Positions 32,263-46,100 of a stretch of 64,000 nt of DNA are shown piece by piece. Position numbers and translations under genes: made by a program. Each line of letters starts with the position of its first letter. Positions within the stretch are counted from its first letter, which is position 1. The notes under the pieces are model-generated. The model had not been told where the DNA came from. It searched no databases and saw nothing but the letters and a program-made list of their open reading frames with translations. The DNA is from Symsagittifera roscoffensis (lineage: Eukaryota; Xenacoelomorpha; Acoela; Convolutidae), in NCBI RefSeq assembly GCF_963678635.1, contig NC_087070.1, positions 35,033,109-35,097,108 on the forward strand, written 5' to 3'.

Positions 32263-33157
32263 CGTTAATCAAAAATTGTTTCATGAATGTTTTATTCTTT
32301 TCCTCGAGAATCCCTCTTTTCAATCCTTGGTGGTTGAAGATGTCCTCTTTCTCGGGTTTTGCGTTTGCTCTGGTGCAATTTCTTTACCAGAAATTTGTCC
32401 TCCGTAAAAAATCACAGAGGGCAAAATGGGGCGAAGAACTTTCATCAATGCGAACCACAGAGAGTTATCGGTGGCATGTGGAACTTAAATTGCCCTCTCG
32501 TTTCAAGGCAGACTCTGAAGTAGTTGTTGAAATCGACACCGTATCTGCCAAATATTATATTAGACAGCCTTAGGAGATCATTGAGAACTGAAAACATGGG
32601 GTTGGACGGGTTGGTCAGATATTTGTCCCATATTGTCCCTTAGGAGGTCTCTGAGAACTAAAAAAATATGGCACAGGAAGAACCTGTAGATGAAAAACAG
32701 CTTATCTGTAAATTAATGCCTGCTGATAACCACTCACATTTATTTGTTAAGATTTTTGAGATGCTTTATGTTGTTTTCGGATGGTGTCCAGTCTTTGGAG
32801 GCGTAAAGTAAAATAAAAACTTTTGCACCTTTATAAATTTTATCCTGCATGTTGAATAAAATTTTTTGGAGTGATCTCTTTCAACATGTAGAAAGTTTCG
32901 AAAAACAGCAATCAAATTTAGAAGTCTTAAGAAGTTAAATGAGACCTAAGTGAATGTGACCTAAGCAGCAAAAGCGCTGTGTTATTGTTGCCTTCCTGGC
33001 CATAAAACCAAATTGTAATTCACAGCATTTGTCAGAGAAGTGGAACCAGTTCTAAACTAGAATTTTTAATTGATTATAAAAAAAATTCTCTAATTCTAAA
33101 AAATATTCTTAACTAACCAATCATATTCCATAATAAACATTTACACTTAATTCTAAA
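32263..33157. other. Unique flank of the array, no gene recognised
   Basis: After the partial sixth unit there is about 0.9 kb of unique, increasingly A+T-rich DNA. The minus strand at 32440-32320 has a short protein-like stretch (VIFYGGQISGKEIAPEQTQN), possibly the 5' part of whatever gene the array derives from. A 20-bp motif starting TTAGGAG is repeated at 32571 and 32640. I see nothing else. Confidence 0.4.
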
Positions 33158-33415
33158 TGCTGAAACTACTTGTAGTTTCAGCACCAGAGCAAATTGAATT
33201 AAACTTAGAACACAATTGTTCTCCTTCTGGAAATTAACTCGCATAAACCAGTATACACTAGATCTATTGAGACTAGGAGATATAAGAGTAAGATTAAGAT
33301 CGGTATTAGACTAAGAAGTTGCACGAATCCATCCGGCCGAAAATAAGATAGCGTAGATGGACGGTGTACTTCATCTGAGATTACTCTATGAGCAAAGTAA
33401 TCCATACATAACTCA
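33158..33415 (+). mobile_element. Probable 5' LTR of the second Ty3-type fossil
   Basis: The stretch begins TGCTGAAACTAC and ends ACTCA. It opens with a near-perfect hairpin (33159-33182: 11-bp stem, 2-base loop). A TGG triplet at 33418 followed by TGCGACC is placed as a primer-binding site would be. No second LTR copy is present in the window, so the call depends on position and on the gag-like frames that follow. Confidence 0.45.
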
Positions 33416-36400
33416 TCTGGTGCGACCAAAAATCTCGAACAAGACCTTAACCAACGTAGATTTTGAAAAAATAGATTTTAGTTTTAGACAATTGCACAAT
33501 TGCAAAATTGTTACATGAAATAGACAGTTTATCAGAAATGTCTGCCCGACTCAATAGATCACCGCCATTTTTCCAAACAATACGAGAAATCCCAGGTATT
33601 GAAAGGAGACCAAGGACAAGACAAGGAACGATCTACGATAACGAAGAAATCTACCGATTCTTTTCATGATAGTACAACGGAAGCCAGAACAAACCGATGT
33701 ATTTAGAATCCTTTCCGCAGTAAATTCAGATTTTCATTTACAGACATAAAATTTTAAAAAAATCCTTCAGTACCTTAATGGTGCTAAACCTACTATTTAT
33801 ACAATAGCGACTGATAAAAACAACACCAGTCGTTCTTTCCAAAAAAACTGCAGTAAATAAAAACATTATGAATAAGATAATTTTTAAAATCAAAATACAA
33901 AAATTAGTTAAAACAAAAAATCATCGTTAGTTTAAATAATCAGTCATATCATTTCTTCATCCCAGCTTCATTACCTAAAAAATAACAGCAAATTACACAA
34001 AGCTAACACCATCTAAACCATAATTTTAAATTTTTAACACTTAAACCTTTACATTAAATTTTATCAACGCTTATCCTTGTTTTCTCTTAAATTATTTTAA
34101 CTTAAAAAACAGATCATCAAGCCTTTCCTTGGATCTTTAAAGTCACTTAAACTAACTTTCTCTTTTTTCTGATCGTCAAGGATTTCCTTGAATCCAAAGG
34201 AACAATTTTGTTCTCCCCCCACCTATTTAAAGTGTCTAACGTTCTCAAACGTCGATCCACTACCCAACTCTTATCAACGACCCAGGTCAAAGAGAAATTT
34301 TTGAAAGAACTAACCATTTTAATTAGGATAAACAGTGAAGAACTTCGGTTACTCATCCTTCACTTCGATTCCCTTCCTCTTAAATGACCCAGGCTAAAAC
34401 ACTTAATTTTAGTCAGTCATAAAATAGTATCTAACCATCTACTCGCCTTCTAATTGTACCTGAATCTTGTGGATTGATTTACTATTCTCCAACCCTTGAT
34501 CACGAATCACAACCCACAAGTAAGGTTAGGTAAGTCTATCTTAAGTTAGAACTTAGTCACGAGAAAATAAAAAATCATTTTCACGATTCGATATACTACT
34601 CTCTCTCCAACCCGTCAAACCACGACAATCTATTTCCCAAGATAAGAAAGCACACAAAACGCGTAAGAACTAACAGTTTAAGAAACTAAAAACTTCTAAC
34701 CCAAATATTGCACCCATCATCCTAAAGATTATGTCAACAGATAATCTAGGTAACAAATAAACAATTGTTTTACATAATTGTTTAATTAAAAACGATCTTG
34801 CAATCACACCACACAGACAAACAATAAGATATATAAGATCAAAAGGACAAACGCGAAAAAAGACAATAATAACAAAACAAAAACAAGTTATCAGAACACG
34901 ATTTTCAAAACAAAGAAATGCAGTCTCAGAATTAGACACAAACACAATTCAGGAACTTCAAGAATTAAAAGTTTCCCTAAACCAAAATAACCCGATCGAC
35001 GACCAAATATATTTTTCCGACTCAGAAGCCTTAACAACATCATCAAAAAAAGGAAAACGCAAAATAAAACAGTATGCCACCAATACGACAATCACCATCA
35101 AACCAATACGCCTATAAATCAACAAACAAATACGCCTATCAACAAACCAATACGCCTATAAATTTGGAATCAACCAATAAGACATATTGAATGTTACACA
35201 CTAACAGTCTTACAAAATAAAAATTGATCGAAAACAACAAAAGTTTCGACGATAACTCGATACTTCCATTTTTATAAAATCAAAAATTGACCCCTCCAGA
35301 GGACAAGTACGTTTTTGCCATAACTTAATTGTAAACCTATTTGAAAAAGGAATTAGCCCATGTAAACAAGAAATTCCTGCAGTACAAATAAAACAACGAA
35401 TCCTTGATCATTACCTAAAACATATATGTATTATCACATCACATTATGGTATACTCATAATCGAAAATGCATCACCAAAACCAAATAAAAAAAAAACAAC
35501 TAATACAAACAGACGATATAGATAAATACATATATATAGATAATAGATTTTTAAATACAATCCGTGAAAATCTCACAAATAATAATGATATATCAAAAAA
35601 AAATAAACACGATCAACAAAAAAAACTAGCCGGTTTATAATTGATTATTTTGTTCATAATCTTGACCTAATATCACTAGCAAAAAACAACAATTTTCAAC
35701 TACAAAATTCAGACGATGAAAATATATTGTCAGACGAAACATATTATGTTTGGGACCCATCATTTTTTAGTATAACAACTTACATCTCAAGTCAAGCAAT
35801 CACCACAGTTTCCATTTATAGAGATTATGTAAGAATAACTCCACTTACTATTGATGCAACACCTATAAACTATAATTCAAAATTCACCGATAGAGAAGGA
35901 AATATTAGTTTAAAATCTACATTTATTAAGAAGAAAAATTAAAGGGAACAAGAAATAATTCACAACAAGATATCCAAACTCCATCACATTTCGTAAATGA
36001 AGAAATAGTTGAAACAATGCCAACAACAGCACAACAAATCATTTCTCCTATTCACCCAACACTTACACCTCCAAAAAATAAAAGCACAGTATTTCCACAA
36101 ACAACTATCCATCCACAGTGAAACCTTCAGTTATTCCAAAATATCCACAGATGACTTATCAAACTTTTAGACCAGTAAAAACATCAAGACAAACAAGAAA
36201 GCAAAAGACAACAAATAGAAATAACTTCTCAGATCATAACTTTAATTTTTTCCAAAAACCCAAAACAACAAAACCCCCCAATATATGAATAGTCAAAATC
36301 AATCACAATCACAAAATCAAAATGTAACACAACAAGCTTCTCATCAGTATTTTTTAACGATCAACCACAAGCTACACTAGATCGTAGCGAAAATTATCCT

Positions 36401-36646
36401 ATTTTTCAACAAAATAAAAACATAGCAAACAAATAACATATTAGAAATTAACAACATTACTCAGAAGATGAAGAACATTATTGTCAAAAACAACGATTTA
36501 ACACAAATCATCCTTACAAAAGCTGGAACAACGATCAACCAGGTCCTTCCTATCAACCAGATCTTTTTTAACCATATACACGCAACGAACAAAGGCAAAC
36601 AAGACATCACCCAACATCATATAAAAATTTTCATTCACAAAAGCCA

Positions 36647-37600
36647 GTGATTACACAAAATTACCAACCAACTCAAATGCTAAATGAAATCCCACTACCA
36701 TATTATCTGCAACAACTTGAAATAACAAAGACTCAATTTATAAATTTTTCTCAAATACCAAATATCGCAGAATTACTACAAATGACTATTGGATCCTCAA
36801 ATAAGCCATTAATGGTATTCACGAGAACAGATCCCAAATAATCCGTACAAGATTATTTAAACGCAGTCACAGCAAGTTTGATTTTAAATATAGGATTTGA
36901 ACCAGTAAATACAACGCTTCAACAAAATTGGGTACATAGACGCACAGCTCTAATCCATCCAAGCCACACTTGATGGCGCAGCCCAAAAATGGTTTTCAGT
37001 TTTACCTAAAGATATTAAATCAGATTGGAAAATATTCACACAAGAATGTTCAAAAATGTTCGACTCAGAAAGAAACAAACAACACCAAAGACTGTTATGC
37101 AATGAAATTCGGAGAATCTCAAATGAAACAATTAAACAACTTGCAGTGAAAACTGAAACACTAGTAAGAAAAGTATATTCCCTTAATACATAAGATTATA
37201 AGAATACAAAAAAGACAGAAATAAGAATGATGACTCTAAAACCTCAATTACAACAAATAGCAATAAAAAAGGGCATCACATCCATCTTCAATTCGAGAAC
37301 CTGATAGAAAACTTCAGAAAACTTGTAGATAAACTAAAACAAGCTGAAACAACTATGAAATTGGAAGAAACAGACATTATCAAATTACAATATATAAAAC
37401 ACATTCAAACCACTACTTCACAAATAAGTAATTCTCATGACTCTGACACTGAACTAGCTGAAAAAATCATTCAAATATTAAATACCTACGAGAAAAAAAC
37501 AAAAATTTAAAGGCAAACCATCCTTCAAAAAATGGTGTAACTATTGCCATAGATACGGACACACCATAGCTGAATTTAGACAAAAACAGCAAGATAATCA
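36647..37600 (+). pseudogene. gag: Capsid-like gag region of the second Ty3-type fossil
   Basis: Readable stretches include QDYLNAVTASLILNIGFEP, GAAQKWFSVLPKDIKSDWK and later CNYCHRYGHTIAEF, which has the spacing of a CCHC zinc knuckle. Gag capsid of this type packs element RNA. The region is heavily decayed. Confidence 0.65.
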
Positions 37601-37718
37601 GAACAAACTACAAGAACACAGAAAACCAAATGAATCATTTTACCAATACAGGAAAAAAGACCAAAATCTACCAAAAAAAAACATTCACAGAAGTAGAAAC
37701 CACTTCCTGATAACTAAA

Positions 37719-38213
37719 GTGTCTCTAGAAAACAATCACCCCAAAGATATAACTATCGTAGAAGATCTCCAGACCAAAAAAATTCACGAAATTTTTCACA
37801 AAATAGATATAGTTGATCAAACAGTCAAAAACAATCAATATCGAAATAATTATTCAAGATCACAGTCACACAGAAGCAATTACTCAAACTATAACAGGAA
37901 TTGTTCAAACTCAAACCCCCAAAACAGATTTTATTCAAATGATTGTTCTAGAAACTCCTCATACAAAAGAAACACAAACTATTCAAACAACAGGAACAGA
38001 CAATATCAAAATAACAGATCACGAAACTATTCAAATAGTAGATCAAACTTCAATAAATATCACAATAGATCACGTGACAATTCTCAAAATCGAAATTCGA
38101 ATTATCCAAATCGACAAAGAAACTTTTTCAATCACCACACAGAAAAAACACACAATGTCAGAATTCAAAACAAAACTATACAAGTAGCACACCTAAACAT
38201 CAAAGACAAATAA
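37719..38213 (+). pseudogene. gag: Nucleocapsid-like Asn/Arg-rich region of the second Ty3-type fossil
   Basis: This 164-codon frame is dominated by Asn, Arg, Ser and Tyr in short degenerate repeats (NYSNNRNRQYQNNRSRNYSN). Such basic, low-complexity stretches follow the zinc knuckle in some Ty3-type gags and bind RNA. Position, between capsid and protease, supports this reading. Confidence 0.6.
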
Positions 38214-38547
38214 TCAAGTACAATCAACTGAAGAAACTCAATCAGACCCTCCCGGTATTGATAAAACAGAAGCCACAGAATTACATCTAAATCACGTAAC
38301 TTTCGAATCCACAAACGATGAGAGCGAAACAGAAAGTACGCTTTCAATAAACATGCTTCAGATTGAAAATGAATACGAAACAACAATAGAATCGAATTAT
38401 TACCAAAATAATAAGAACCATCTCCTAAACCCTGATATTATTCAAGAAATAACAGACTATACTGAACAAGAACTGAAAAGGAAGTTCAAGCACAAACAAT
38501 ATATATCAAAAACGCATCCAACAGAATACAACTAAACGAGGAAAAAT

Positions 38548-39347
38548 TTGGACAATACCACTTCTTCAGAAAAACCAATAGGTAAAGATTTTCAATCAAC
38601 AGACCTCGAAATTGATTTTTTAATAGACTCACGAGCAGAATCAGATATAAAAAACATTCCCACCTGGAATGAAATACAAACTTTACATCCAAATTTAATA
38701 CCCTCAAAAGCCTTAAGCAAATTAGCTACAGCACAAGGATCAAGCTTAACTAATTTTGAAGCTCAAAAAATGGAACAGAATAAACTTTTAACCAAACCTT
38801 TAAACACAAATACCGTTGGAAAACAATTTATCACTAAAAAATATTCTTTCTATTATGATTTTTAATAGCAAAATACACATAAAAGACAAATACACAAAAA
38901 TACAAAAACTCATCATTTACATTCTTTCAAAGACTAAATAAACAACCGCCATTTTTCTCAAAATTCTACCCAAAATATAACCAAGAACGAAAACACCTGA
39001 AACCACTAGCAGAATATGTATATAACTTATCAGTAAATTAATTCCATCAATATAACAGGAAACAGAACAAACAATGTCAGACCTTGAATTCAAGCCAATT
39101 CTTAAATTTTTTTCGAGTAATAATTTCATTCATCAAATACACGAAAAACACAAACTCAGATATATTTTCACTACATATATACAAAAATTCTCCATACAAA
39201 ATAACATTACTTCTAGGACTTCTAGGTTATTGCGAAACAAATGCAACAATTTCTCCCTCATTAGAAGTATCATGTAGATTAAAAAATATTACACAGAAAG
39301 AGTTTGAACAATTAGCCGAACTGCTAATAAAATACCCAATAGAATAA
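38548..39347 (+). pseudogene. Retroviral-type aspartic protease region of the second Ty3-type fossil
   Basis: The frame contains EIDFLIDSRAESDIKNIPTW and SKLATAQGSSLTNFEAQKM, which follow the layout of a Ty3-type protease active-site strand and the strand after it. A post-protease segment with IYKNSPYKITLLLGLLGYCE lies at 39084-39347. RT, RNase H and integrase are missing. Confidence 0.65.
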
Positions 39348-39355
39348 AAAAATCC

Positions 39356-42300
39356 ATTAGTTTGCTGCATTAACTTTTTGACAAAAAAACCGCCAAAAAT
39401 TTCGTTTTTTGGCATTGGCAACTGTTCTTTGCTCTTTTGTTTGACATTTAGAAACTCTAAATTTTCTAAAATATTAATTCTTTTTGCACCTTGTTATTTG
39501 GTTGATCTCTCTTTCTTGTGACATTGACTCTGAACTCTCGGTTTTTGTATCTTGCAATACGTCAGTAGCATTTTGCAGGCTGTTGGATGCAACCCGCCAA
39601 CGTTTTTGCGCCACCACCATCTGTTTTCAACAGGGCTGATGTTTCAGTGTGGATTCCTTTGTTTCTGCAGAAGTTTTAGTGAAGACTCATTATCACAATT
39701 CTCTTCAAGTCTTCCTTCACAACTTTTTTTTTCTGGTCTGTCACTGTCAATTGTCTTTGTTGTCAGCATCAGGGCTGTTTCGACAACATTCTGTTGGGTC
39801 ACAAAAATCGCTTGAAGGCTTCCGAGCCAAAGTTCAGCTGGGGCGGGCTGTACACCCTGCTATGTCTCGACACATCTTTCTCTGCTTGATCATACATCAC
39901 AGAAGTCATAATTGCCCTGAGCCATGGCAAAAAAAAAGTTCTGGCCGATAATTGTTTGCTTTCATCGGAACGTTCAGCATCTTTCGAACAGATGTTAACC
40001 CCTCAAACAACTTGATTGTTCCCACTGCTATTTCGTTTTTGTTTCTTTTTTGTTGTTTTTCCTCGAACGAGCCATTTCATTGCAATCATCACTGCCAGCA
40101 TTATTATTGGTTTTAAATGCATTGAGTCTGTTAAACCATGAAGCGCAGCTCTCCAGCTTGCCAGATCAATGCCAGATAACTACGCGCCGGATAGCTCCGT
40201 ATCTGTAGTAGACAGTGGCAAGGAAGCTCTTCATCCGTCAGCATGATGCTCCTCCAGTTACGAATTCCTGACGCTTCCAGCAGCGCTTGTTGATACGGTG
40301 CATCTCATCATTCTCATCTACTGCATAATAATCTGTAGCTTGTGATCTTTTCTGCTTCTGCCTTTCTGAATTTTCCCTCAAAATATTCCTTGAACTTCTT
40401 TCCAAGTATCAGTTCCAGTTCATTCTTAGTCCTGTCGGTACTTGCGGCGAAATCGTACAGGGGCAATTCGTAAGACTTTTCCGACATATTTGATTGTGTC
40501 ACGAACTTTGGTACAGAGAAAGTTTCATCGATCAGTCAAAGCTGCCTTCTACTATTCCTTACTCTAAAGTTAGCGGCTTTTGCATTGGGGAGCTACGCTG
40601 GAACCCAAATATAATGTACGCCCGCTGGCCTGTGATTTGTCTCAGTTTGCCTGAGGTTCATGTCCACCTCGATCTCTTCCGTCCATCTTCTAATACACCT
40701 CTGTTTGGTTTGTAGAACGCCCGGAAAGACTTCTACACAGATGGCTGTCACCATCTCATGTCTCTCCTCCTGACTGAGAGAAACAAACATGACCCTATTG
40801 CCGTCATTAGATTCACTTCGGTATTCCAAAATGACTATCGGCCTAGGGTACGTTTCCGTTTTTGTGTTCATCGTTAGGTATCCGATCAAATTTCTCAATT
40901 GATTATATTGCTTCGTTAGTGTCTTCACACGATTGATGCTTTAACAATTATGACCTTCAAAGTCACTGGTTCTTGCCACAGGGCTACCACTGTCTTCTCA
41001 GTCTTCCTGTCCCTAACCAGGCAACATGACAGTCTTCTCTCAAAAATACTCTTAGAGGCTAAATCAATGGATGCACATATTCTGATCTCGCAGATAGCTA
41101 TCAAAATTGGGTTTCTTATCTATAATTTGTGTTGCTTGCAAAATTGTGTCCGCATTAATACTTGGGCACCATGATTTTTATGGGCTTCCTTATTTTCCAC
41201 ATGACCATCACGTTTGTTCGTAGAACTTTGTCTGAAGATCCCAATCCAAATTCCTCTATACATTTCTCTATAGGTACTGAAGTACAGCCAACTCTTCTTC
41301 CATTACTGGTCCCAACATGACTTGTGGTCTTCCAATTTCCCTCACAGTTGATGTTCTGGACATTCAGAATCTCGGTAACACAGCGTGTTTAAAAACAAAG
41401 TAGCAATAACGCACGTCTTCATTTTTGAATGGGTTGTACAACACTCCGACATTCCCGGACACAAATTGATAAAATTTCTTCGTTATCGGTTCACAGTAGT
41501 TATTGGACTTCATCTGTTTTCCCATCAAGTCTTTCGTACGACTGAGGTTTTTGCTGGAGAATCTTCTCATTTCGTTAAACTTCCTCAAAAACTCCAGTTC
41601 TACCGGTTTTTTTCAATCTCACTTGTCATGCCTTGCTTTGATGAAAATCCACGAGAACCTGCAATTGCAATATTTGCAAGTGAACTTGCTTTCCTTCAGC
41701 AGTTTCGCAAATTTGGTCAGATTTTGCGTGGTTCTAAAACAAAAAGATTGTGAGTGGAGGCGAAATTTTGCTTTTAAGCGTAAAAATTTAAATATTGAGA
41801 GAACCTCTTTACAAGATTTGAATTATCAATATGTTGCTCATGTTGCTTCGTTAAAACATTTACACAATCGAACTCTTCACAAATATGGGCTTCCAAGCAA
41901 CAGATTCTTGCCAGAAACTTCAAATTCTAATATAAAATTTGGAAAACAGAGAGTATTTCTCCGTTTTGCCGATGCTACGGTAGCTTCTCCACATATAATC
42001 AAGTTTCTCAGTGTCAACAACGGATATTTTTAAGCCCTTTAATCGTTTTTGTTAATCAGAGGAATTTTCTTCTCTGGTTAATCCAGCTAGACACCAGTGG
42101 ATTCACATACGCAGATGAGTCCTTGTCTATGGTATCGCCAACAGGGAATGATCCTTTGAAGTTACTGTTGTCAGGCTTTTTCGTGTAACAAAAAACTACT
42201 ACCCTAGTGAGTTGCTACAAAGTTTCTCAGTGCACTTCCGAAAAAGCCACAGTTTTGCAGGATTCCTGCTCCATCGTCGTACGCGTATGATATTTCCAGA

Positions 42301-45300
42301 TAACATCACATGGAACCTTGTGTCAAAATTATTGGATGTCCTCTCGACAAGTTTTTTGGAGTTCCAATATTTCCCTGTAACCGCCAGCTGGTTTATCTAT
42401 CAGGATAGTTTCCGGTACTGTTAATTGATTATGCTCGACGGTTCTTAGATGTCCTGTGACACTTCCTTTTTCAAGATTCATCCCAAAATTTGAAATGTTT
42501 AAAGATACTGTCACCATTGCTGGCTTCTAACGTCGCTTCAGTGAGAATGTGGTCAGCCTTTTTAAATCATTGTATCGCTGACTTGAGGATTTTCTTGAGG
42601 ATAGGCGGTACCATCTTAATCTCGGTCATCTTAAAGGTGCCTTCCAATCTATGAACACTCTCTCATAGATCTTCTAAGTCCTCTGCTGAGTCTTTGAAAC
42701 TGAATTGAGAGACTGAATCGATGAGCAGCTCGATCCCCTTTCCCTCGCTTTTGTCCAAGTTTTCCAGAATTTCATGACTAAGAGGTCGATTCAGACCTGT
42801 CTTCAATACTGCTTTGTTCCCGTAGCACTGCACCACCAACCACAACTCTTCCATAACCGCTACTCAACTCATCTCAAAGCTTTTTCTCATAATCAAGATG
42901 ATAGTCTTCCCATTTTTCCTCAAGTAAGGTTCCTACTACACATTATATTTTTTTCTCCGCGAGTTGATTCCGTTAGTAATTTTTTTATTTAGTTTTGCTT
43001 TGTGCAGCGTTGCAAGAACAGCTGTTCTCCAGCATGTTATCAATTTCGTTCAAAATGCTGAAGGAATTTTTAGCGTGAAGGATTCGTCTTCTACCTGCTC
43101 AGTCATAAAGTCTACTGCCTCGAGTCGATCTTCATCTTTGTTTTTATCTTCGTCATTTTTATCCTCAGGTAAATCTTGATTCATCCGTTCTTCTCTATCC
43201 TGTTCACCTCCTTGACTGCCATTCGCTCCAGAGCCTACAGTTGGTTCGGAACCTTGACCTTGGTCCTTGCTGCATTCCGTTCATTTCTCTCGCTGAGAGA
43301 CTCCGCAAAACCAAGTTGCCTGAAATCCTAATTTTTTATCCTTCGTAGATCAGTGTTACTTTTTCAAAGCCAAAGATTGCCAGAGATCATGTAGACAATA
43401 AACTTTCTAGCGGAATAAATTCTTTCTTGACGTTGACGACAATCACAGATTCGCCCTTCAGGTAGTTTTTTCCACTAGTAGCTGGCATAGTGACGTTTAG
43501 TTTAGCCAACTCTCCCTCAATTCTTCCAGGCTTAGCAGTGACTCCATTGCTCATTTTCCTTATAGTCGATTCCTCGGAGTATGAGAACTATGTGAGTTGC
43601 ATCACTGCCGCTTTCCTGCTCAAAAAGCAAGGATCCCTTGTGTCCGCAATGACTGCCATTCTTCAATTATGTGTTTCAAAAAATCTCAATCCGGTGCGTG
43701 TACAGTTGATTTTTTTCTAAGCATCATTTTCGTTAATAGATTATGCTTTTGTAAATCTTCTGGAAGTTGTTTGGGGTCATTCAATTTTTTCGTCTCTTCC
43801 TTGATCTTTTGACATGCTGTCAGTAGACTTGGTATCCTCGTCACTTCACTGTTCACCTAGGTTTATGGCCTGAAGTTTCAGAGCTTTGGGTCTACTTCCA
43901 TATGTCCACTGTCCACATCACCCATTCTGTCACAGAAGGGGTCTTTAAAATTGATTGCTCTCAATTCTGGCTCTGCAGTCTTAGAATACAACAGATCCTC
44001 GCTCATGGATTCTCTCTTTACACTCTGCACTTACCACTTCAAAGCTATTCTATCAGTCACTGAGATGAGGTTCAGGTGCTGCACAGACCTTTTGTAGGTT
44101 CCCACCTTAGGTTACTACCGACCGGACCGAACACAACAGTCACAAACTTACTGGTTCCTTTTACATGTGCGAAGTCAGGAGTGGAATGCCACCTTCGATT
44201 TGCTTCACTTCCTCATCTTTTTGAATCGCTACGTCTTCACACTTCACAAACAATTTTTTCATGTCCTGTATTTGACGGATTCGTATATAGGGTTTCCGCT
44301 TCGAACAACTTGAACAATGTCAGGACTACTACTATGGATAAACCACAGACTGCCTTTATGAAATCTTTGATCAAAAAACGGGACGGTGTATATCTTTGTC
44401 AGGAAGGATGCGGTCCAGACTGCTCCGAATCATTTTAGCATGCTGTCTCTTCGTGTGCAGCCGTCTTTACCTGGTATGTTTTCTGTCCAGAATGCATCCA
44501 GAGATTTTCTTTTGAATGTATCCACAATTTGGGTTATCATGTTTCATCTTTGTTCTGCTTGATACAATGCCTTGAGCAGGTAGGCGTGAATCCTGACTAA
44601 CATTGTTGGAACTCTATTAAAATGCGTCCATGACTAGCGCTCCGATTCGAGGATACAAGTGCAACTACTTCTTCAGCTCTGGTGTAGTTCGCAAAACCAT
44701 GACTCTAAAAACCTCCAAGGCTTTACCATTCTCTGATTTTGGAGCTTCTTCTTCGTTCCCCTTGTTCCCATGCCAACGCAACCAGAGATCGTTCGACTTA
44801 TCATTCATAAAATGGCGATTGTCATCTCTTCCAGGTTCCATCTTCAGCCGTCTGCTGAAGTTGGACAGCTCCAATCCCAAAACTTCATACAGGAAAAGCA
44901 TGCAAAATGGATGCGATATCAGTTCTAACACGGCATTCAATATGTCAGATAATGTTTCTTCTCAAACTCCTGGTTCGGTGCAGGGATTGTCACACATTTT
45001 TCCCTTCTGCCAGCAGCGCAGCGATGGCATACACGAATCTCAATCCGTTGGATAATTGTGCATAAACAGGAAACAACACGAATACTTCTCTCGGTGTTAT
45101 CTTCTAAAATTATTCTTATCTTAGCATGTCCTGTATTTCGCTCATTGATTCCACTAATTCTTTACGGAGAACCACACAGCAGCTTCAGCTGTGGACGGCT
45201 CTCAAAAAATACCCAGGAGACTTCTGCTATGCAAACTTCTCTTCGCCTATGGTCATCGAAAGGGAATATATACAAACTAGGTCGGCTGTTGGCAACATGA

Positions 45301-46100
45301 TTGCGTCCGGTCAGAACAATGACTACGAGATATTGAGGTAATCTGAGTTCTTTCTGATCATTAATTTCGCTTTCTTTATTTCGGCTTTGTCTTACGCTGC
45401 AAGTCACCTTTTTGATGAGCTATTATTGATTGAATACGTCTTATCTTCCATGACGTGAGCATGTGGGGTCTTCGCTTGTTTTAATAACTTGACATGTTGC
45501 CCGTTCGGCGGTCGTCTTATCAAAGTTCTTCCAGGTCTTTCATTCCTACTTCTCTCTTTATGGTTGATTCTCACATTCTGAAAAAAAGTCGGGCGTTGGC
45601 TGGTCCCATCGTATTGTTCGAGGGTAGTCCCTCAAGGTTGGCTGACTTTAAGGCTGTTATCGAGTTGAAATTGATCTCAACTGCGATCAGTCAATCCAAT
45701 TTTTTGTTCAAAACGAAACCGTTCACGGACACTCTCGCCCATCCAACATTTCTAGGGCTTCCTGAACAAAACTAACTGTATCCAAGTTCAACTTCATAAA
45801 ATCCTGCTTGTAGATGTGCCAGGGCGGACGCACTGGTCTCTACTACATCAGCGAGATGCAATCGTATCGTCGCTTTGACCAGGGTTCAATCACCTCTGTT
45901 CATGAAAGTCCTGCAGCATCACTTTAGTTATATGAACCCAAGAACATCTTGGTGTGTATCGTCCTACATGCTGGATTTAAACCCACACTTTCCTGCACAT
46001 ATATATGCTTGGCAGACTTTATCCGAATATTGTCTTTATCCGCAAATCGAAAAATAAGCCACAGAAATATGAGATTTTCCTAGCCCCCTTTTCCATCTAA
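39356..46100 (-). pseudogene. Unclassified degenerate coding-like block
   Basis: Short minus-strand frames with protein-like composition follow one another over almost 7 kb: 44940-44665 (NFSRRLKMEPGRDDNRHFMN), about 44440-44080 with a hydrophobic, membrane-helix-like stretch, about 43260-43050 (an acidic run with NQDLPEDKNDEDKNKDEDRL), 42854-42663, 42517-42329, 41588-41364 (NVGVLYNPFKNEDVRYCYFV), 40928-40593 and 40502-40314. Plus-strand frames over the same bases look like shadows. The whole is more G+C-rich than its flanks. I recognise no RT, integrase, transposase or polymerase motif. It could be an old element of unknown type or a decayed host gene. It is broken in many places. Confidence 0.4.

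Larger units (their letters stand above)
33158..39350 (+). mobile_element. Second Ty3/gypsy-like retroelement, A-rich, gag and protease only (fossil)
   Basis: After the probable LTR a short frame at 33538-33669 (MSARLNRSPPFFQTI...) may be the gag start, and A-rich leader follows. Gag-like capsid sequence lies at about 36650-37500, a nucleocapsid-like Asn/Arg/Ser/Tyr-rich stretch at 37719-38213, and a retroviral-type protease at about 38590-38760. A post-protease segment at 39084-39347 contains LLGLLGYCETNATISPS. The similarity stops where RT would begin. The element is clearly old and has many breaks. Its strong A bias on the plus strand is unlike the Ty3-type copies to the left. Confidence 0.75.

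Noticed and set aside
33205-33429. Minus-strand frame with a hydrophobic stretch
   Set aside because: It overlaps the probable LTR; the hydrophobic run follows from A+T-rich composition.
43490-45775. Several plus-strand frames in the unclassified block
   Set aside because: Their composition is less protein-like than that of the minus-strand frames over the same bases; they look like shadows.
39356-46100. Polinton or other large virus-like element
   Set aside because: The size and multi-frame content raised the idea, but no polymerase B, retroviral-type integrase, packaging ATPase or capsid motif and no terminal inverted repeats were recognised.
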